A DNA stretch of 64,000 bases from Palsa-504 sp963769715 (lineage in GTDB: Bacteria; Actinomycetota; Actinomycetes; Streptosporangiales; Streptosporangiaceae). Shown here one piece after another: positions 50,424 to 59,599 of the stretch (the first letter of the stretch is position 1; the number at the start of each line of letters is the position of its first letter). Made by a program: the position numbers and the translations under genes. The stretch spans positions 186,001 to 250,000 of the forward strand of contig CAVYNE010000006.1 in NCBI GenBank assembly GCA_963769715.1, in the 5' to 3' direction. The notes below the pieces were generated by a model. That model saw nothing but the letters and a program-made list of their open reading frames with translations, had not been told where the DNA came from and made no database searches.

Positions 50424-51391
50424 CCGTCCTGGCGCGGTCCGGCGGCTCCGGCGGTACGGAGCTCGCGCGGGAGCGCGAACGTCATGTGCTCCTCCACCGC
50501 CTCGACTTCTTCCACGGTGCCGAACCCGTGGCCGGCCAGCTTGTCCAGCACCGCGGTCACCAGTTCCTCGGGCACCGAGGCGCCGCTGGTCAGGCCGACC
50601 GTCGTTACGTCGTCTAGCCAGCGCTCGTCGACCTCGCCGGCGTCGTCGACCAGGTAAGCGGCCTGGGCGCCGTAGTCCTTGGCCACCTCGACCAACCGGA
50701 CGGAGTTCGAGGAGTTCGGCGAGCCCACGACGAGCACCAGGTCGGCCTGGGGGGCGATGACCTTGACCGCGGCCTGCCGGTTCTGCGTGGCGTAGCAGAT
50801 GTCGTCGCTCGGTGGATCGAGCAGGGCCGGGAAACGTTCGCGCAGGGCGTTGACGGTCTCAACGGTCTCGTCCACCGACAGCGTCGTCTGCGACAGCCAG
50901 ACCACCTTCGACGGGTCCCTGACCTCGATGTCGGCGGCTCTCTCGGCGCCGTCCACCAGGCGGACCCGGGTCGGCGCTTCTCCGGCCGTCCCCACCACCT
51001 CTTCGTGTCCCTCGTGGCCGACCAGCAAGATGTCATAGTCCTTGGCCGCGAACCGCCGCGCCTCGTTGTGCACCTTGGTCACCAGCGGGCAGGTCGCGTC
51101 GATGGCGTGCAGCCCGCGGCGCTCCGCGTCGAGGCGGACCTCGGGGGCGATGCCGTGCGCGGAGAAGACCACGACCGCGCCGGGTGGAACCTCCTCGACC
51201 TCCGCCACGAAGATCGCGCCGCGCTGCTCCAGCGTGCTGACGACGTACGTGTTGTGTACGATCTGCCTGCGTACATACACCGGGGGACCGAACCTGTCCA
51301 GTGCCATCTCGACCGCTTGCACAGCCCGGTCAACCCCCGCGCAGTAGCCGCGTGGCTTAGCGAGCAGGACTCGTCGCTGGCTTGAAGACAT
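50420..51391 (-). CDS. ispH: 4-hydroxy-3-methylbut-2-enyl diphosphate reductase
   Basis: This 323-residue [4Fe-4S] enzyme performs the last MEP-pathway step, giving IPP and DMAPP. The three cluster-binding Cys lie in RGYCAGVDRAV, DATCPLVTKVHNEA and ICYATQNRQAA. Other family blocks are VYVRRQIVHNTYVV and VGLTSGASVPEELV. ATG 51391 with a nearby ggag is chosen; the frame is open upstream to 51469. Its neighbours (lipid-droplet-type protein, xseA, xseB) are the actinobacterial norm. Confidence 0.96.
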   Translation of the reverse strand: MSSSQRRVLLAKPRGYCAGVDRAVQAVEMALDRFGPPVYVRRQIVHNTYVVSTLEQRGAIFVAEVEEVPPGAVVVFSAHGIAPEVRLDAERRGLHAIDATCPLVTKVHNEARRFAAKDYDILLVGHEGHEEVVGTAGEAPTRVRLVDGAERAADIEVRDPSKVVWLSQTTLSVDETVETVNALRERFPALLDPPSDDICYATQNRQAAVKVIAPQADLVLVVGSPNSSNSVRLVEVAKDYGAQAAYLVDDAGEVDERWLDDVTTVGLTSGASVPEELVTAVLDKLAGHGFGTVEEVEAVEEHMTFALPRELRTAGAAGPRQDG

Positions 51392-51595
51392 AGCTCCATG
51401 GTAGGTGAGTATGTCCCGGAACAAGGCAGGCGTATCCGCCGGCCACAGTGCGGGTATTGCGACACGCAAGCCGGAGGCGCGAAGATTACCCGTCAGGGAA
51501 GACGCGCTGACTAACAGCGATGCACCGGCGCCGGGAAATACTGGGAAACTGCCCGAGCGCCAGGTGTGATATCCCGTCCTCGAGGAGAGTGTGAC

Positions 51596-52504
51596 ATGCG
51601 CGTTCCGCAGGTCAGCGAACGCATAAAGGAAGCCCCAGCTCAGGCCCTGCGCGGCGTCTTCGCCGGCATCGGCCAGCTACTGCTGATAACCGACAAGCTC
51701 AGGAACAAGACCCCCGCGGACACCGACGTTCCGCACGCCCGGACGCCCGAGGCGTCGGAGAAGGCCACCGTCACCAGCCCAGCGGGCCAGCGCGGCGGCC
51801 CCGCTGAGCCGGCCGCGGCCGCGCCAGTCGCGCCTGCTCCGGCCACAGCCGAGACGGTCGCGGCCAAACCGGCCACGCCCAGGCGGACCCCGGCCAAGCC
51901 GACGACCGCCAAGCCCGCCGCGAGGCCAGCGACCGCCAAGCCGGCCGCGGCCAGGCGCGCGGCCGCCAAGCCGGCATCGACCGGGCCCGCTGGCGCGGAG
52001 CCGCCGAAGCCGCCCAAGCGGCAGAGCCCTAGGGATTTCGACAAGACCGGCAACGTTCGGCTGCTCGGCGACCAGGGGGGCGACTCCTTCCTTAGCACCT
52101 CGACGCCCGCCAGCGCCACCGCGCCCGCCGGCGCCGCCGAGTCGGCCACCGCTCCCGACCCGGTCATCGTTCCCGACCCGGTCATCGTTCCCGACCCGGC
52201 CACCGTTCCCGACCCGGTCACCGTCCCTGACCCGGCCACCGTTCCCGACCCGGCCACCGTTCCCGACCCGGCCACCGCCGCCGAGCCTGTCAGCGCCGCC
52301 GAGCCCGTCAGCGGGCTGGCGGATTCCGCGCCACCGCTGCCCAACTACGACGAGCTGTCCGTGGCGTCGCTGCGCGCGCGCCTGCGCAACCTCGACGTCG
52401 CGCGGGTCAGGCAGCTCGCGGACTACGAGCGGGCGCACGCGGCCCGCGCCGACGTGCTGTCCATGTTCGAGCGCCGGATCGCCAAGCTGGAAACCGACGC
52501 CTAG
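51596..52504 (+). CDS. Lipid-droplet-associated-type protein (Rv1109c-like)
   Basis: This 302-residue protein has a conserved N-terminal amphipathic region (MRVPQVSERIKEAPAQALRG, VFAGIGQLLLI), a long Ala/Pro/Lys-rich spacer, a VPDPATVPDPATVPDP-type repeat (from an 18-bp tandem repeat, about 52160-52270), and a conserved C-terminal helix pair (YDELSVASLRARLRNLDVAR). Position between ispH and xseA matches Rv1109c, whose relatives are annotated as lipid-droplet-associated. ATG 51596; the stop and the xseA GTG overlap (TAGTG). Confidence 0.75.
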   Translation: MRVPQVSERIKEAPAQALRGVFAGIGQLLLITDKLRNKTPADTDVPHARTPEASEKATVTSPAGQRGGPAEPAAAAPVAPAPATAETVAAKPATPRRTPAKPTTAKPAARPATAKPAAARRAAAKPASTGPAGAEPPKPPKRQSPRDFDKTGNVRLLGDQGGDSFLSTSTPASATAPAGAAESATAPDPVIVPDPVIVPDPATVPDPVTVPDPATVPDPATVPDPATAAEPVSAAEPVSGLADSAPPLPNYDELSVASLRARLRNLDVARVRQLADYERAHAARADVLSMFERRIAKLETDA

Positions 52505-53730
52505 TGGCGCTCGACACGTCGGCTGAGGCTCCTGTTCCCGTCCGCACGGTGCTGCAGCTGGTCGGCGGGTGGATCGGCCGGCTCGGCCGGGTCTGGGTCG
52601 AAGGGCAGATCGCCGAGCTGGCCGTGCGCGGCAACGCGGTGTTCCTGACCCTGCGCGACCCGATCGCGGCCGTGTCGGTGCGGGTCATCTGCTCCCGGCT
52701 GGTGTTCGACGCCGCCGAGCCGCCGCCCGCCGACGGGGCCACGGTGGTCATCTTCGCCCGGCCGGATTTCAACGCCAACCGGGGCTCGTTCGCACTGACC
52801 GCGCTGGAGATTCGCGCCGTGGGCGTGGGCGAACTGCTCGCCCGGCTCGAGAGGTTGCGCAGGCAACTGGCCTCGGAAGGGCTTTTTTCCGCCGAACGAA
52901 AGCGGGCAATTCCCTTCCTTCCCGGTGTCATCGGCCTGATCTGCGGACGCGATTCCGCGGCTCAGCGGGATGTCCAGCAGAACGCCGGGCGGCGCTGGCC
53001 TGCCGTTAGGTTCCGCGTCGAGCAGACAGCGGTGCAGGGGCCGTACGCGGTCGCCGAGGTCATCGACGCGCTGCGGCGCCTCGACGAGGACCCCGACGTC
53101 GACGTGATCGTAATCGCCCGGGGCGGCGGCTCCCTGGAGGACCTGCTCCCGTTCTCCGACGAGGAGCTGATCCGGGCGGTGGCGGCGTGCCGGACGCCGG
53201 TGGTGAGCGCGATCGGGCACGAGCAGGACACTCCCCTGCTCGACTACGTGGCCGACGTGCGCGCGTCCACGCCGACGGATGCGGCCAAGCGGGTGGTGCC
53301 CGACGTCGCCGAGCAGTTCGCGCTGGTCACGCAGTTGCGCGACCGGGCCCGCCGGTGCGTGACCGGCTGGCTCGACCGGGAGACGGCGTGGCTGGAGGCG
53401 ATCAGGTCCAGGCCCGCGCTGGCCGACCCGGTGCGGGAGATCGAGCGCCAGGGCGAGCGCGTGGACGCCCTGCTCCAGCGGGCCAGGATGTCATTGCACG
53501 GGAGCCTGGCCCGGGCCGGCGACGACGTGACGCACACCCGGGCCCGCCTGCTCGCCCTGTCGCCCGCTTCCACGCTGGGACGCGGCTACGCGATCGTGCA
53601 GCACCGCAGCGACGGCGTGGTCCGCAGCGCGGCCGAGGTGAAGCCGGGCGAAATGCTGACCGTCCGGTTCGCGGCGGATCAGCTCACCGTGCAGGCAAGC
53701 GATGACGGTGCCGATCGAGGAGGGCGATGA
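52504..53730 (+). CDS. xseA: Exodeoxyribonuclease VII large subunit
   Basis: This 408-residue protein has an N-terminal OB-fold (QLVGGWIGRLGRVWVEGQIA, ELAVRGNAVFLTLRDP), a catalytic domain (IVIARGGGSLEDLLPFSDEE, VVSAIGHEQDTPLLDYVADV, RASTPTDAAK) and a helical C-terminus. With XseB it degrades single-stranded DNA in both directions. The start GTG overlaps the previous stop. xseB follows with an ATGA overlap. Confidence 0.96.
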   Translation: MALDTSAEAPVPVRTVLQLVGGWIGRLGRVWVEGQIAELAVRGNAVFLTLRDPIAAVSVRVICSRLVFDAAEPPPADGATVVIFARPDFNANRGSFALTALEIRAVGVGELLARLERLRRQLASEGLFSAERKRAIPFLPGVIGLICGRDSAAQRDVQQNAGRRWPAVRFRVEQTAVQGPYAVAEVIDALRRLDEDPDVDVIVIARGGGSLEDLLPFSDEELIRAVAACRTPVVSAIGHEQDTPLLDYVADVRASTPTDAAKRVVPDVAEQFALVTQLRDRARRCVTGWLDRETAWLEAIRSRPALADPVREIERQGERVDALLQRARMSLHGSLARAGDDVTHTRARLLALSPASTLGRGYAIVQHRSDGVVRSAAEVKPGEMLTVRFAADQLTVQASDDGADRGGR

Positions 53731-54008
53731 CGGATAGGATTGAGGCCGTGACAGACGGCGGTACGGACGCGGTCCCCAAAGAGACTCTCTCCTACGAGCA
53801 GGCCAGGGACAAGCTGGCCGCGGTGGTCAAGCGCCTGGAGGCGGGCGGCCTGACCCTGGAGCAGTCGCTCGAGCTGTGGGAACGCGGCGAAAGGCTGGCA
53901 GGAGTGTGCGGCGAGTGGCTGGACGGCGCGCGAGCCAGGCTGGCCGCCGCCATGGCCAAGCGCGACGACTCCGGTCAGGCCGAGGCAGAGGACACTGCGC
54001 CCTTCTGA
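53727..54008 (+). CDS. xseB: Exodeoxyribonuclease VII small subunit
   Basis: This 93-residue helical protein has the XseB hallmark LSYEQARDKLAAVVKRLEAG and GLTLEQSLELWERGERLAG. It binds and activates XseA. ATG 53727 overlaps the xseA stop (ATGA); GTG 53748 is an alternative start that would remove seven residues. Confidence 0.95.
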   Translation: MTDRIEAVTDGGTDAVPKETLSYEQARDKLAAVVKRLEAGGLTLEQSLELWERGERLAGVCGEWLDGARARLAAAMAKRDDSGQAEAEDTAPF

Positions 54009-54106
54009 GGCTGGGCCCTTCTGATCCTGCCATCGCGAGGCCGGGTGAGTTTGCTCTCCGGCTGGCTGGGCACGCGTACCAGCAGGCAAACAGCAGGGTG
54101 GGCGCG

Positions 54107-55189
54107 ATGAATCCCGTCGAGCGGGCGATCAGGAAAGTAGACGCCACCCAGCAGCGGTCCACGCCCTTGGGGTTCGTCTTCGGGGTGATAAAGAAGTTCG
54201 GGGACGACAACGGCGGCGTCCTGGTCTCCAACCTGGCATATTCCGCATTCGTCTCCCTCTTCCCGCTGCTCCTGGTGCTGGTGACGATCCTGGGCTACGT
54301 CGCGTCGGTCGAACAGTCGGTCCGGACCGACGTGCTGAACGCGGTGGCCGGCCAGGTCCCGCTGATCGGCCACACGCTCACCGAGAACGTGCAGCAACTC
54401 CGGCGCGCGAGCCTCACCGGGCTGATCGTGGGCCTGCTCCTCCTGATCTGGGGCGCGACCGGCCTGGCGCAGGCCGGCCTGTTCACGATGGAGCAAGTGT
54501 GGAACCTGCCCGGACCCGCGAGGCCCGGCTACGTGCAGCGGCTCGGGCGGGCGGGGCTGTTCCTCTGCCTGCTCGGTGGCGGCGTGATCGTCACCACCGG
54601 GCTGGCCAGCCTCAGCACCTACCTGCCGAACGGGCTCGCGTTCAAGGTCCCGCTCGAGGTGGTGACGGCAGCCTTCAGCGCGGGCATGTACCTCGGCGCT
54701 TTCCGCGCGCTGACCCCGAAGGGCGTGCCGACTCGCAACCTGCTGCCCGGAGCCATCACGGGCGGCATCGCCTGGACGGTACTTCAGGTCCTCGGCACCT
54801 ACCTGGTCCACCACTTCCTGCACAGCGACTCGGTCTACGGCGTATTCGCCACCGTGCTCGGCTTGCTGGCCTGGGTCTACCTGGCCACCGAGATCACCGT
54901 GTACAGCGCCGAGGTCAACGTGGTGCTGGAGCGGCGGCTGTGGCCGCGGTCCATCGTCCAGCCGCCGCTCACCGAGGCGGACCGGGCCAGCATGGCGCTG
55001 CAGGCCCTGCAGAACCAGCGGCGCCCCGAGCAGGACGTCACGGTGACGTTCAACGACCGCCAGCCCGATGATGAGGCACCGGCCACAACCCCGCAGACGC
55101 CAGCCGAGGTTACCCCGCCCGGGGATCCCCGGGTTCCTGAGCCGCGCGGCGCGGCCGACCCCAGCTCAGCCGGCGACCGGGCGCAGTGA
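54107..55189 (+). CDS. YihY/UPF0761-type (BrkB) membrane protein
   Basis: This 360-residue protein has about six membrane helices (VLVSNLAYSAFVSLFPLLLV, LTGLIVGLLLLIWGATGL, LFLCLLGGGVIVTTGLASLS, ITGGIAWTVLQVLGTYLVHH, VFATVLGLLAWVYLATEITV) and the YihY motif SALAYsAFVSLFPLLLVLV variant plus NVVLERRL. The family was once called RNase BN; the function is unsettled. The C-terminal 80 residues are Pro/Ala/Asp-rich. ATG 54107 lies 98 bases after xseB and the upstream frame is Arg-rich. The 3' end overlaps the converging DUF4245 gene by 24 bases. Confidence 0.85.
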   Translation: MNPVERAIRKVDATQQRSTPLGFVFGVIKKFGDDNGGVLVSNLAYSAFVSLFPLLLVLVTILGYVASVEQSVRTDVLNAVAGQVPLIGHTLTENVQQLRRASLTGLIVGLLLLIWGATGLAQAGLFTMEQVWNLPGPARPGYVQRLGRAGLFLCLLGGGVIVTTGLASLSTYLPNGLAFKVPLEVVTAAFSAGMYLGAFRALTPKGVPTRNLLPGAITGGIAWTVLQVLGTYLVHHFLHSDSVYGVFATVLGLLAWVYLATEITVYSAEVNVVLERRLWPRSIVQPPLTEADRASMALQALQNQRRPEQDVTVTFNDRQPDDEAPATTPQTPAEVTPPGDPRVPEPRGAADPSSAGDRAQ

Positions 55190-55690
55190 GGCGGCCAGCT
55201 CACGCAACTGGGCCCAGGTCGCGTTGCCGGTGACGACGACGGTGAACCCCGCCGGGCCAGTGACGTACATCGACCGCTGCCCGCGGGCGGGAGTAGAGCT
55301 GAGGCTCCAGGTCCGGCCGTCCAGGCGGGCCGGCGCGAGCGGGATCCCGTCGTTGGTCATCCGCCTGACGAACGCGCCGGCGCTCGCGTTGGTCTCCTCG
55401 AGCGAGGCCAGCGAGCCGTCCGGGGTCATGTAGCCGAGCTGCCAGGTGACCGTGCCGGGGCCGTTGGCGCCGCCTACGGCCAGGCCGGAGCTGACCGGCT
55501 GCCAGGACGCGGGCAGGCCTACGGGGGCCACCGCCGGGTACGGCGCCAGCCGGGTCAGCTTGGCCAGGTCGCCGCGGTAGCTGACGGTGACGGGCTCGGC
55601 GGCGTGCGGCGCCGGGATCGCCACGACGACGACCGCGGCGGCCAGCAGGCAGCCCAGCGCGGAAACGCCGCCGCGCAGCACCCTGTTCAC
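55166..55690 (-). CDS. DUF4245-type single-pass membrane protein
   Basis: This protein of about 174 residues has one N-terminal membrane helix (ALGCLLAAAVVVVAIPAPH) and an extracytoplasmic domain with the DUF4245 pattern (APVGLPASWQPVSSG, TVTWQLGYMTPDGSLASLEE, YVTGPAGFTVVVTGNATWAQ, LRELAASL). GTG 55690 is preferred because the family begins MNRVLRG. In many actinobacteria this gene is divergent from glpX, as here. The function is unknown. Confidence 0.75.
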   Translation of the reverse strand: MNRVLRGGVSALGCLLAAAVVVVAIPAPHAAEPVTVSYRGDLAKLTRLAPYPAVAPVGLPASWQPVSSGLAVGGANGPGTVTWQLGYMTPDGSLASLEETNASAGAFVRRMTNDGIPLAPARLDGRTWSLSSTPARGQRSMYVTGPAGFTVVVTGNATWAQLRELAASLRPVAG

Positions 55691-55798
55691 AACAGCCCAG
55701 GCTAGCCCGGCTCGCGGGGTGGACACGGCGCGCTTCGACGTAGCTGCATAGGATCAACACAGCGCCACCAACACGGGGCCAGCGGAAGGACACCCACG

Positions 55799-56815
55799 AT
55801 GACCGCGGATCAGCAGGCACACGAGCCAGCCAGCCACGCCCCCGACCGCAACCTGGCCCTGGAGCTGGCCCGGGTGACCGAGGCCGCGTCGATGGCCGCC
55901 GCTCGGTGGGTGGGCCGGGGCGACAAGAACGGGGCCGACGGGGCCGCCGTGAGCGCGATGCGGATGCTGATCAACTCGGTGTCGATGCGCGGCGTAGTGG
56001 TCATCGGCGAAGGCGAGAAGGATCACGCGCCGATGCTGTTCAACGGCGAGGAGGTCGGCGACGGTACCGGCGCGGCCTGCGACGTCGCGGTCGACCCGAT
56101 CGACGGCACCCGGCTGTGCGCCAACGGCATGCCGAACGCGATCTCGGTCCTGGCCGTGGCGGATCGCGGCTCGATGTACGACCCGTCCGCCGTGTTCTAC
56201 ATGTCCAAGCTGGCCACCGGCCCCGAGGCGGCCGGCATGGTGGACATCGACGCACCGCCAGCCGCCAACGTCGCCGCGGTGGCCAAGGGCAAGGGCTGCT
56301 CGGCCCAGGACGTCACCGTGGTCATCCTGGACCGTCCCCGCCACGCCGAGTTGATCTCCGAAGTCCGCGCCTCGGGGGCCCGGATCCACCTGATCACCGA
56401 CGGAGACGTGGCCGGCGCCATCATGGCCGCCCGCGAGGGCACCGGGATCGACCTGATGCTCGGCATCGGGGGTACGCCGGAGGGCATCATCGCCGCGTGC
56501 GCACTGAAATGCCTCGGCGGGGTCATCCTGGGCAAGCTTGCGCCCAGGGACGCCGCCGAACGCCGCCGTGCGCTCGACGCGGGCCACGACCTGAACCGCG
56601 TGCTCACCACCGATGACCTGGTCACCTCCGATGACGTGTTCTTCGCGGCCACCGGGATCACGGACGGGGAACTGGTCGACGGCGTGCGCTACCTCCGCGG
56701 CCACGCGACAACTCACTCCCTGGTCATGCGCTCCCGCTCCGGGACGATCCGCAGCATCAAGAGCGAGCACCAGCTGTGGAAGCTTCGCGCCTACTCCTCA
56801 GTCAGCTACGGCTGA
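55799..56815 (+). CDS. glpX: Fructose-1,6-bisphosphatase class II
   Basis: This 338-residue GlpX-type enzyme has the lithium-sensitive phosphatase motif VAVDPIDGTRLCANGMPNA, IGEGEKDHAPMLFNGEEVGD (metal Glu/Asp), LMLGIGGTPEGIIAACALK and LVMRSRSGTIRSIKSEHQLW. It hydrolyses fructose-1,6-bisphosphate in gluconeogenesis and is the main FBPase of actinobacteria. ATG 55799 has aagga nine bases upstream. Confidence 0.97.
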   Translation: MTADQQAHEPASHAPDRNLALELARVTEAASMAAARWVGRGDKNGADGAAVSAMRMLINSVSMRGVVVIGEGEKDHAPMLFNGEEVGDGTGAACDVAVDPIDGTRLCANGMPNAISVLAVADRGSMYDPSAVFYMSKLATGPEAAGMVDIDAPPAANVAAVAKGKGCSAQDVTVVILDRPRHAELISEVRASGARIHLITDGDVAGAIMAAREGTGIDLMLGIGGTPEGIIAACALKCLGGVILGKLAPRDAAERRRALDAGHDLNRVLTTDDLVTSDDVFFAATGITDGELVDGVRYLRGHATTHSLVMRSRSGTIRSIKSEHQLWKLRAYSSVSYG

Positions 56816-56836
56816 GCCGGGCAACTTCGACTGGCG

Positions 56837-57421
56837 TCAGTCCCGGCTGAACAGGCGGAAACGACGGTTCTTCCGCGGCGTGCGGACGTCCAGCTCACCG
56901 CCGAGGACCAGCGCCCTGACCTCGATCACCGGCGCATCAGGCCCGGCCGGCGGCGCCGTGCTCCCGCGCTTCCTGCCCAGGACCATGTGCCCGCTCACGA
57001 TCACCGACACCCCGTCCGGCACGATCAGCCGCAGCCGGCCGCCGAACACCGTGGCGTAGAGCTGCACCCGGCTGACCTGAAGTATCGCCTGCGTGAAGTC
57101 GACCTCAACCTCGCCGAACATGGCGGTCACGGTCAGGTTCTCCGGCACCACCCAGCGGCCGTCCCTGCGGGCCGGCCCGAAGATCCCGGCGACCACCCGG
57201 CCGCCGTCCAGCCGCACCGGCTGCGCGGACGCCACGGCCAGATCCGCCGTCAGCTCGGCGAGCTCACCCAGCGTCCGGGCCGCGAAAGCACGCTGAACCC
57301 GTTCGGAATGCTCCTCCGCGGTGAGCCGCCCGTCGCTCATCGCCTCGCTGAGCATGGCCAGCACGCGGTCCCGGTCAGCATCGGAGGCGCGCAAGTCGCG
57401 AGGCGACGGCCGTGGGCTCAT
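56837..57421 (-). CDS. DUF1707/SHOCT-like plus LiaF-type beta domain protein
   Basis: This 194-residue protein has a DUF1707 N-terminus (LRASDADRDRVLAMLSEAMS, DGRLTAEEHSERVQRAFAAR), then a beta-rich region (VAGIFGPARRDGRWVVPENL, EVEVDFTQAILQ, LRLIVPDGVSVIVSGHMVLG) like LiaF/DUF2154. Such proteins are abundant in actinomycetes and are linked to membrane-stress signalling, but no role is established. It is divergent from the glutamine-synthetase homologue. Confidence 0.8.
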   Translation of the reverse strand: MSPRPSPRDLRASDADRDRVLAMLSEAMSDGRLTAEEHSERVQRAFAARTLGELAELTADLAVASAQPVRLDGGRVVAGIFGPARRDGRWVVPENLTVTAMFGEVEVDFTQAILQVSRVQLYATVFGGRLRLIVPDGVSVIVSGHMVLGRKRGSTAPPAGPDAPVIEVRALVLGGELDVRTPRKNRRFRLFSRD

Positions 57422-57505
57422 GGCCTGAAACTACCCCGTCCTGGCCGGTAGGGCATGTTCGGCATCGGCTGTACGAGACGAGGTTGAACGTGCTATCGAT
57501 GTTGC

Positions 57506-58906
57506 ATGACCGACGGAGCTATCGAAAGCGTGATGGGGCGGACCAGCCAGGAAAGGATTCGCCTGGTCCGCTTCCTGTACGCCGACCACGGCGGGATCAT
57601 TCGCGGCAAGGCCGCGGGCACGGCGCGGCTGCAGGAACGGATGGCCAGCGGCATCGGGCACACGGTGGCGATGATGGCGATGTCCATGCTGGACCAGCTG
57701 CAGCCGGTGGCCGGGATGGGCCCGGTCGGCGAGGTCCGGATCGTGCCCGACCCGGATACGTTTGTCACGCTCCCCTACGCGCCAGGGGCCGGCGCGATGC
57801 TCTCGGATCTGGTCAAGCCGGACGGGTCGCCGTGGGAGGCCTGCCCGCGGACGTTCCTCAAGCAGGCCATCGCCGAGCTGGCCGGCCAGGGCTACGCGAT
57901 GCAGGCCGCGTTCGAGCCCGAGTTCACCATCGGCCACCGCGAAACCTCGCCCGCGGCGCCCTCCATCCCGGACCGGCTCATCCCGCTTGACGACAGCCTG
58001 TGCTACTCCGCCACCGGCTTCCATCAGGGTCACGACTTCGCGATGGAACTCGTCGCCGCGATGGAGGCGCAGGGCCTGGAGGTCGAGCACTACTACCCCG
58101 AACTCGGCCACGGCCAGCACGAGCTCTCCATCCGGTACGCCGGCGCGCTGCGCGCCGCCGACAACCACGTGCTGTACCGGGAGACGGTCCGCGGCGTGGC
58201 GTTCCGGCACGGCCTGTGGGCGAGCCTGGCCCCCAAGCCCATCCCCGACCAGGCCGGCAACGGAACCCACCTGCACGCCTCGCTCACCGACCTGCTGCCG
58301 GACGGCGCTCCGGGCGGGCGCAACGCCTTCGCCGACCCCGCCGACCGCAACGGCCTGTCCCAGGTCGGCTACCACTTCATCGGCGGCCTGCTGGCCCACC
58401 TGCCCGCCCTGGTCGCGCTGAGCTGCGCCAGCGTGAACAGCTACCGCCGGCTCGCGCCGCAGATGTGGGCCAGCGCGTACACCTGCTACGGGATGGACAA
58501 CCGCGAAGCGGCGATCAGGATCTGCTCCCCGCTGCTCGGCGACCCGGGCAGTTCGGTCAACCTGGAGCTGAAGCCGTCCGACTCCAGCGCCAATCCGTAC
58601 TTGGCTCTCGGCGCGTTCATCTACGCCGGCCTGGACGGCATCCGCGGCAAGCTCGATCCGGGCGAGGCCGTGAACGTCGACCCGGCCACCCTCACCGACA
58701 GCGAGCGGGCCGCGGGCGGTACCCACCGGCTGCCCGCCTCGCTCAACGCGGCCCTGGACGCGCTGGCCGCCGACGAGATGCTGATGGACCTGCTCGGACC
58801 GCTGCGCAGCACCGCCTACCTGGCGGTCAAGCGCTCAGAAGCCTCTTACTTCGCCCACTCCACCGACCCCTACTACGAGTGCTTCCACCACTTCACCAAG
58901 CTCTGA
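57506..58906 (+). CDS. Glutamine synthetase-family ligase (type I-like, function not assigned)
   Basis: This 466-residue protein has a beta-grasp N-terminus (RLVRFLYADHGGIIRGKAAG) and a catalytic domain: AAFEPEFTIG and YYPELGHGQHELS (metal Glu), GNGTHLHASLTDL (His/Asn), NREAAIRIC (Arg) and NLELKPSDSSANPYLALG. All main active-site positions are present, so it is probably an active amine ligase. Actinomycetes carry several such homologues acting as gamma-glutamylamide synthetases for polyamines or ethanolamine rather than as nitrogen-assimilatory GlnA. There is no adjacent regulator or transporter to narrow the substrate. ATG 57506 has a weak SD. Confidence 0.85.
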   Translation: MTDGAIESVMGRTSQERIRLVRFLYADHGGIIRGKAAGTARLQERMASGIGHTVAMMAMSMLDQLQPVAGMGPVGEVRIVPDPDTFVTLPYAPGAGAMLSDLVKPDGSPWEACPRTFLKQAIAELAGQGYAMQAAFEPEFTIGHRETSPAAPSIPDRLIPLDDSLCYSATGFHQGHDFAMELVAAMEAQGLEVEHYYPELGHGQHELSIRYAGALRAADNHVLYRETVRGVAFRHGLWASLAPKPIPDQAGNGTHLHASLTDLLPDGAPGGRNAFADPADRNGLSQVGYHFIGGLLAHLPALVALSCASVNSYRRLAPQMWASAYTCYGMDNREAAIRICSPLLGDPGSSVNLELKPSDSSANPYLALGAFIYAGLDGIRGKLDPGEAVNVDPATLTDSERAAGGTHRLPASLNAALDALAADEMLMDLLGPLRSTAYLAVKRSEASYFAHSTDPYYECFHHFTKL

Positions 58907-58959
58907 GGCGGTCCAACTCGCGGACAGGCTAGTGGGATTGGGGGACGAAGGCGGGCGTC

Positions 58960-59080
58960 ATGCGGCTGAGGGCAGCCGTCGGGATCAAGACCGGGTACAC
59001 CGACGACGCCGGGCACTGCCTGCTGTTCGAGGCGGTCAGGAACGACCGGGCGCTGATCGGGGTCGTACTGGACAGCCGAC
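58960..59080 (+). pseudogene. Fragment of a D,D-carboxypeptidase (peptidase S11) gene
   Basis: The plus strand encodes AVGIKTGYTDDAGHCLLFEA, then VRNDRALIGVVLDSRP. This is the KTG-box segment of PBP5-type D-alanyl-D-alanine carboxypeptidases (GIKTGYTxAAGHCLL). The SxxK and SxN boxes are missing and the sequence loses homology after DSRP, so about 40 residues of a 400-residue enzyme survive. Confidence 0.7.
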
Positions 59081-59230
59081 CACCGGCCCGGCGGCCGGCG
59101 CGCCCAGTGCCTCGCGCAGAATTCAATGAGAGTGGCGTTCTATTGACTCTTTCGGGCAGAGTGTCACATTCATTGAATTAGGCGGGGGGCGGCGGGCGCG
59201 GTACGTGACGGCCCGAGACCAACTGTGCTG

Positions 59231-59599
59231 TCAGCAGTGGGTCGGCTGAGCGATAGGAGTGCTTGAGGGGCTGCTGGTCGGGGTCGGGGTGCTGGTGGGC
59301 ATGGATGAGTAGGCGATCCGCCAGCCGAGCGTGGTCGAGATGCGGTTCGGGGCAACCAGCGTGACGATGGTGCCCAGGAACGCGCCGGCCCAGTAGGTCC
59401 CGTTGACGGCCAGGTCGACCCGGCCCCGGTATTTGGCCGGGATCATCTCATCGATCGCGGAGTTGATCGCGGCGTACTCCCCGCCGATGCCCATCCCGGC
59501 GATGACGCGGGTGCCGTACAAGAAGATGAACCAGTAGCCGCCCCGCGGGGTCAGCGCGGTCAGCCCGGACCCGATCAGGTACACCCCGAGGGTGATCAT
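59231..59599 (-). pseudogene. Fragment of an MFS transporter gene
   Basis: The minus strand encodes LGVYLIGSGLTALTPRGGYW, GTRVIAGMGIGGEYAAINSA, IDEMIPAKYRGRVDLAVNGT and WAGAFLGTIVTLVAPNRIST. These correspond to helices 2-5 and the MIPAKYRGR loop of sugar/metabolite:H+ symporters. The rest is missing, and the C-terminal Thr/Pro/Ser tail is not transporter-like. It lies close to the S11 fragment, marking a decay zone. Confidence 0.72.
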
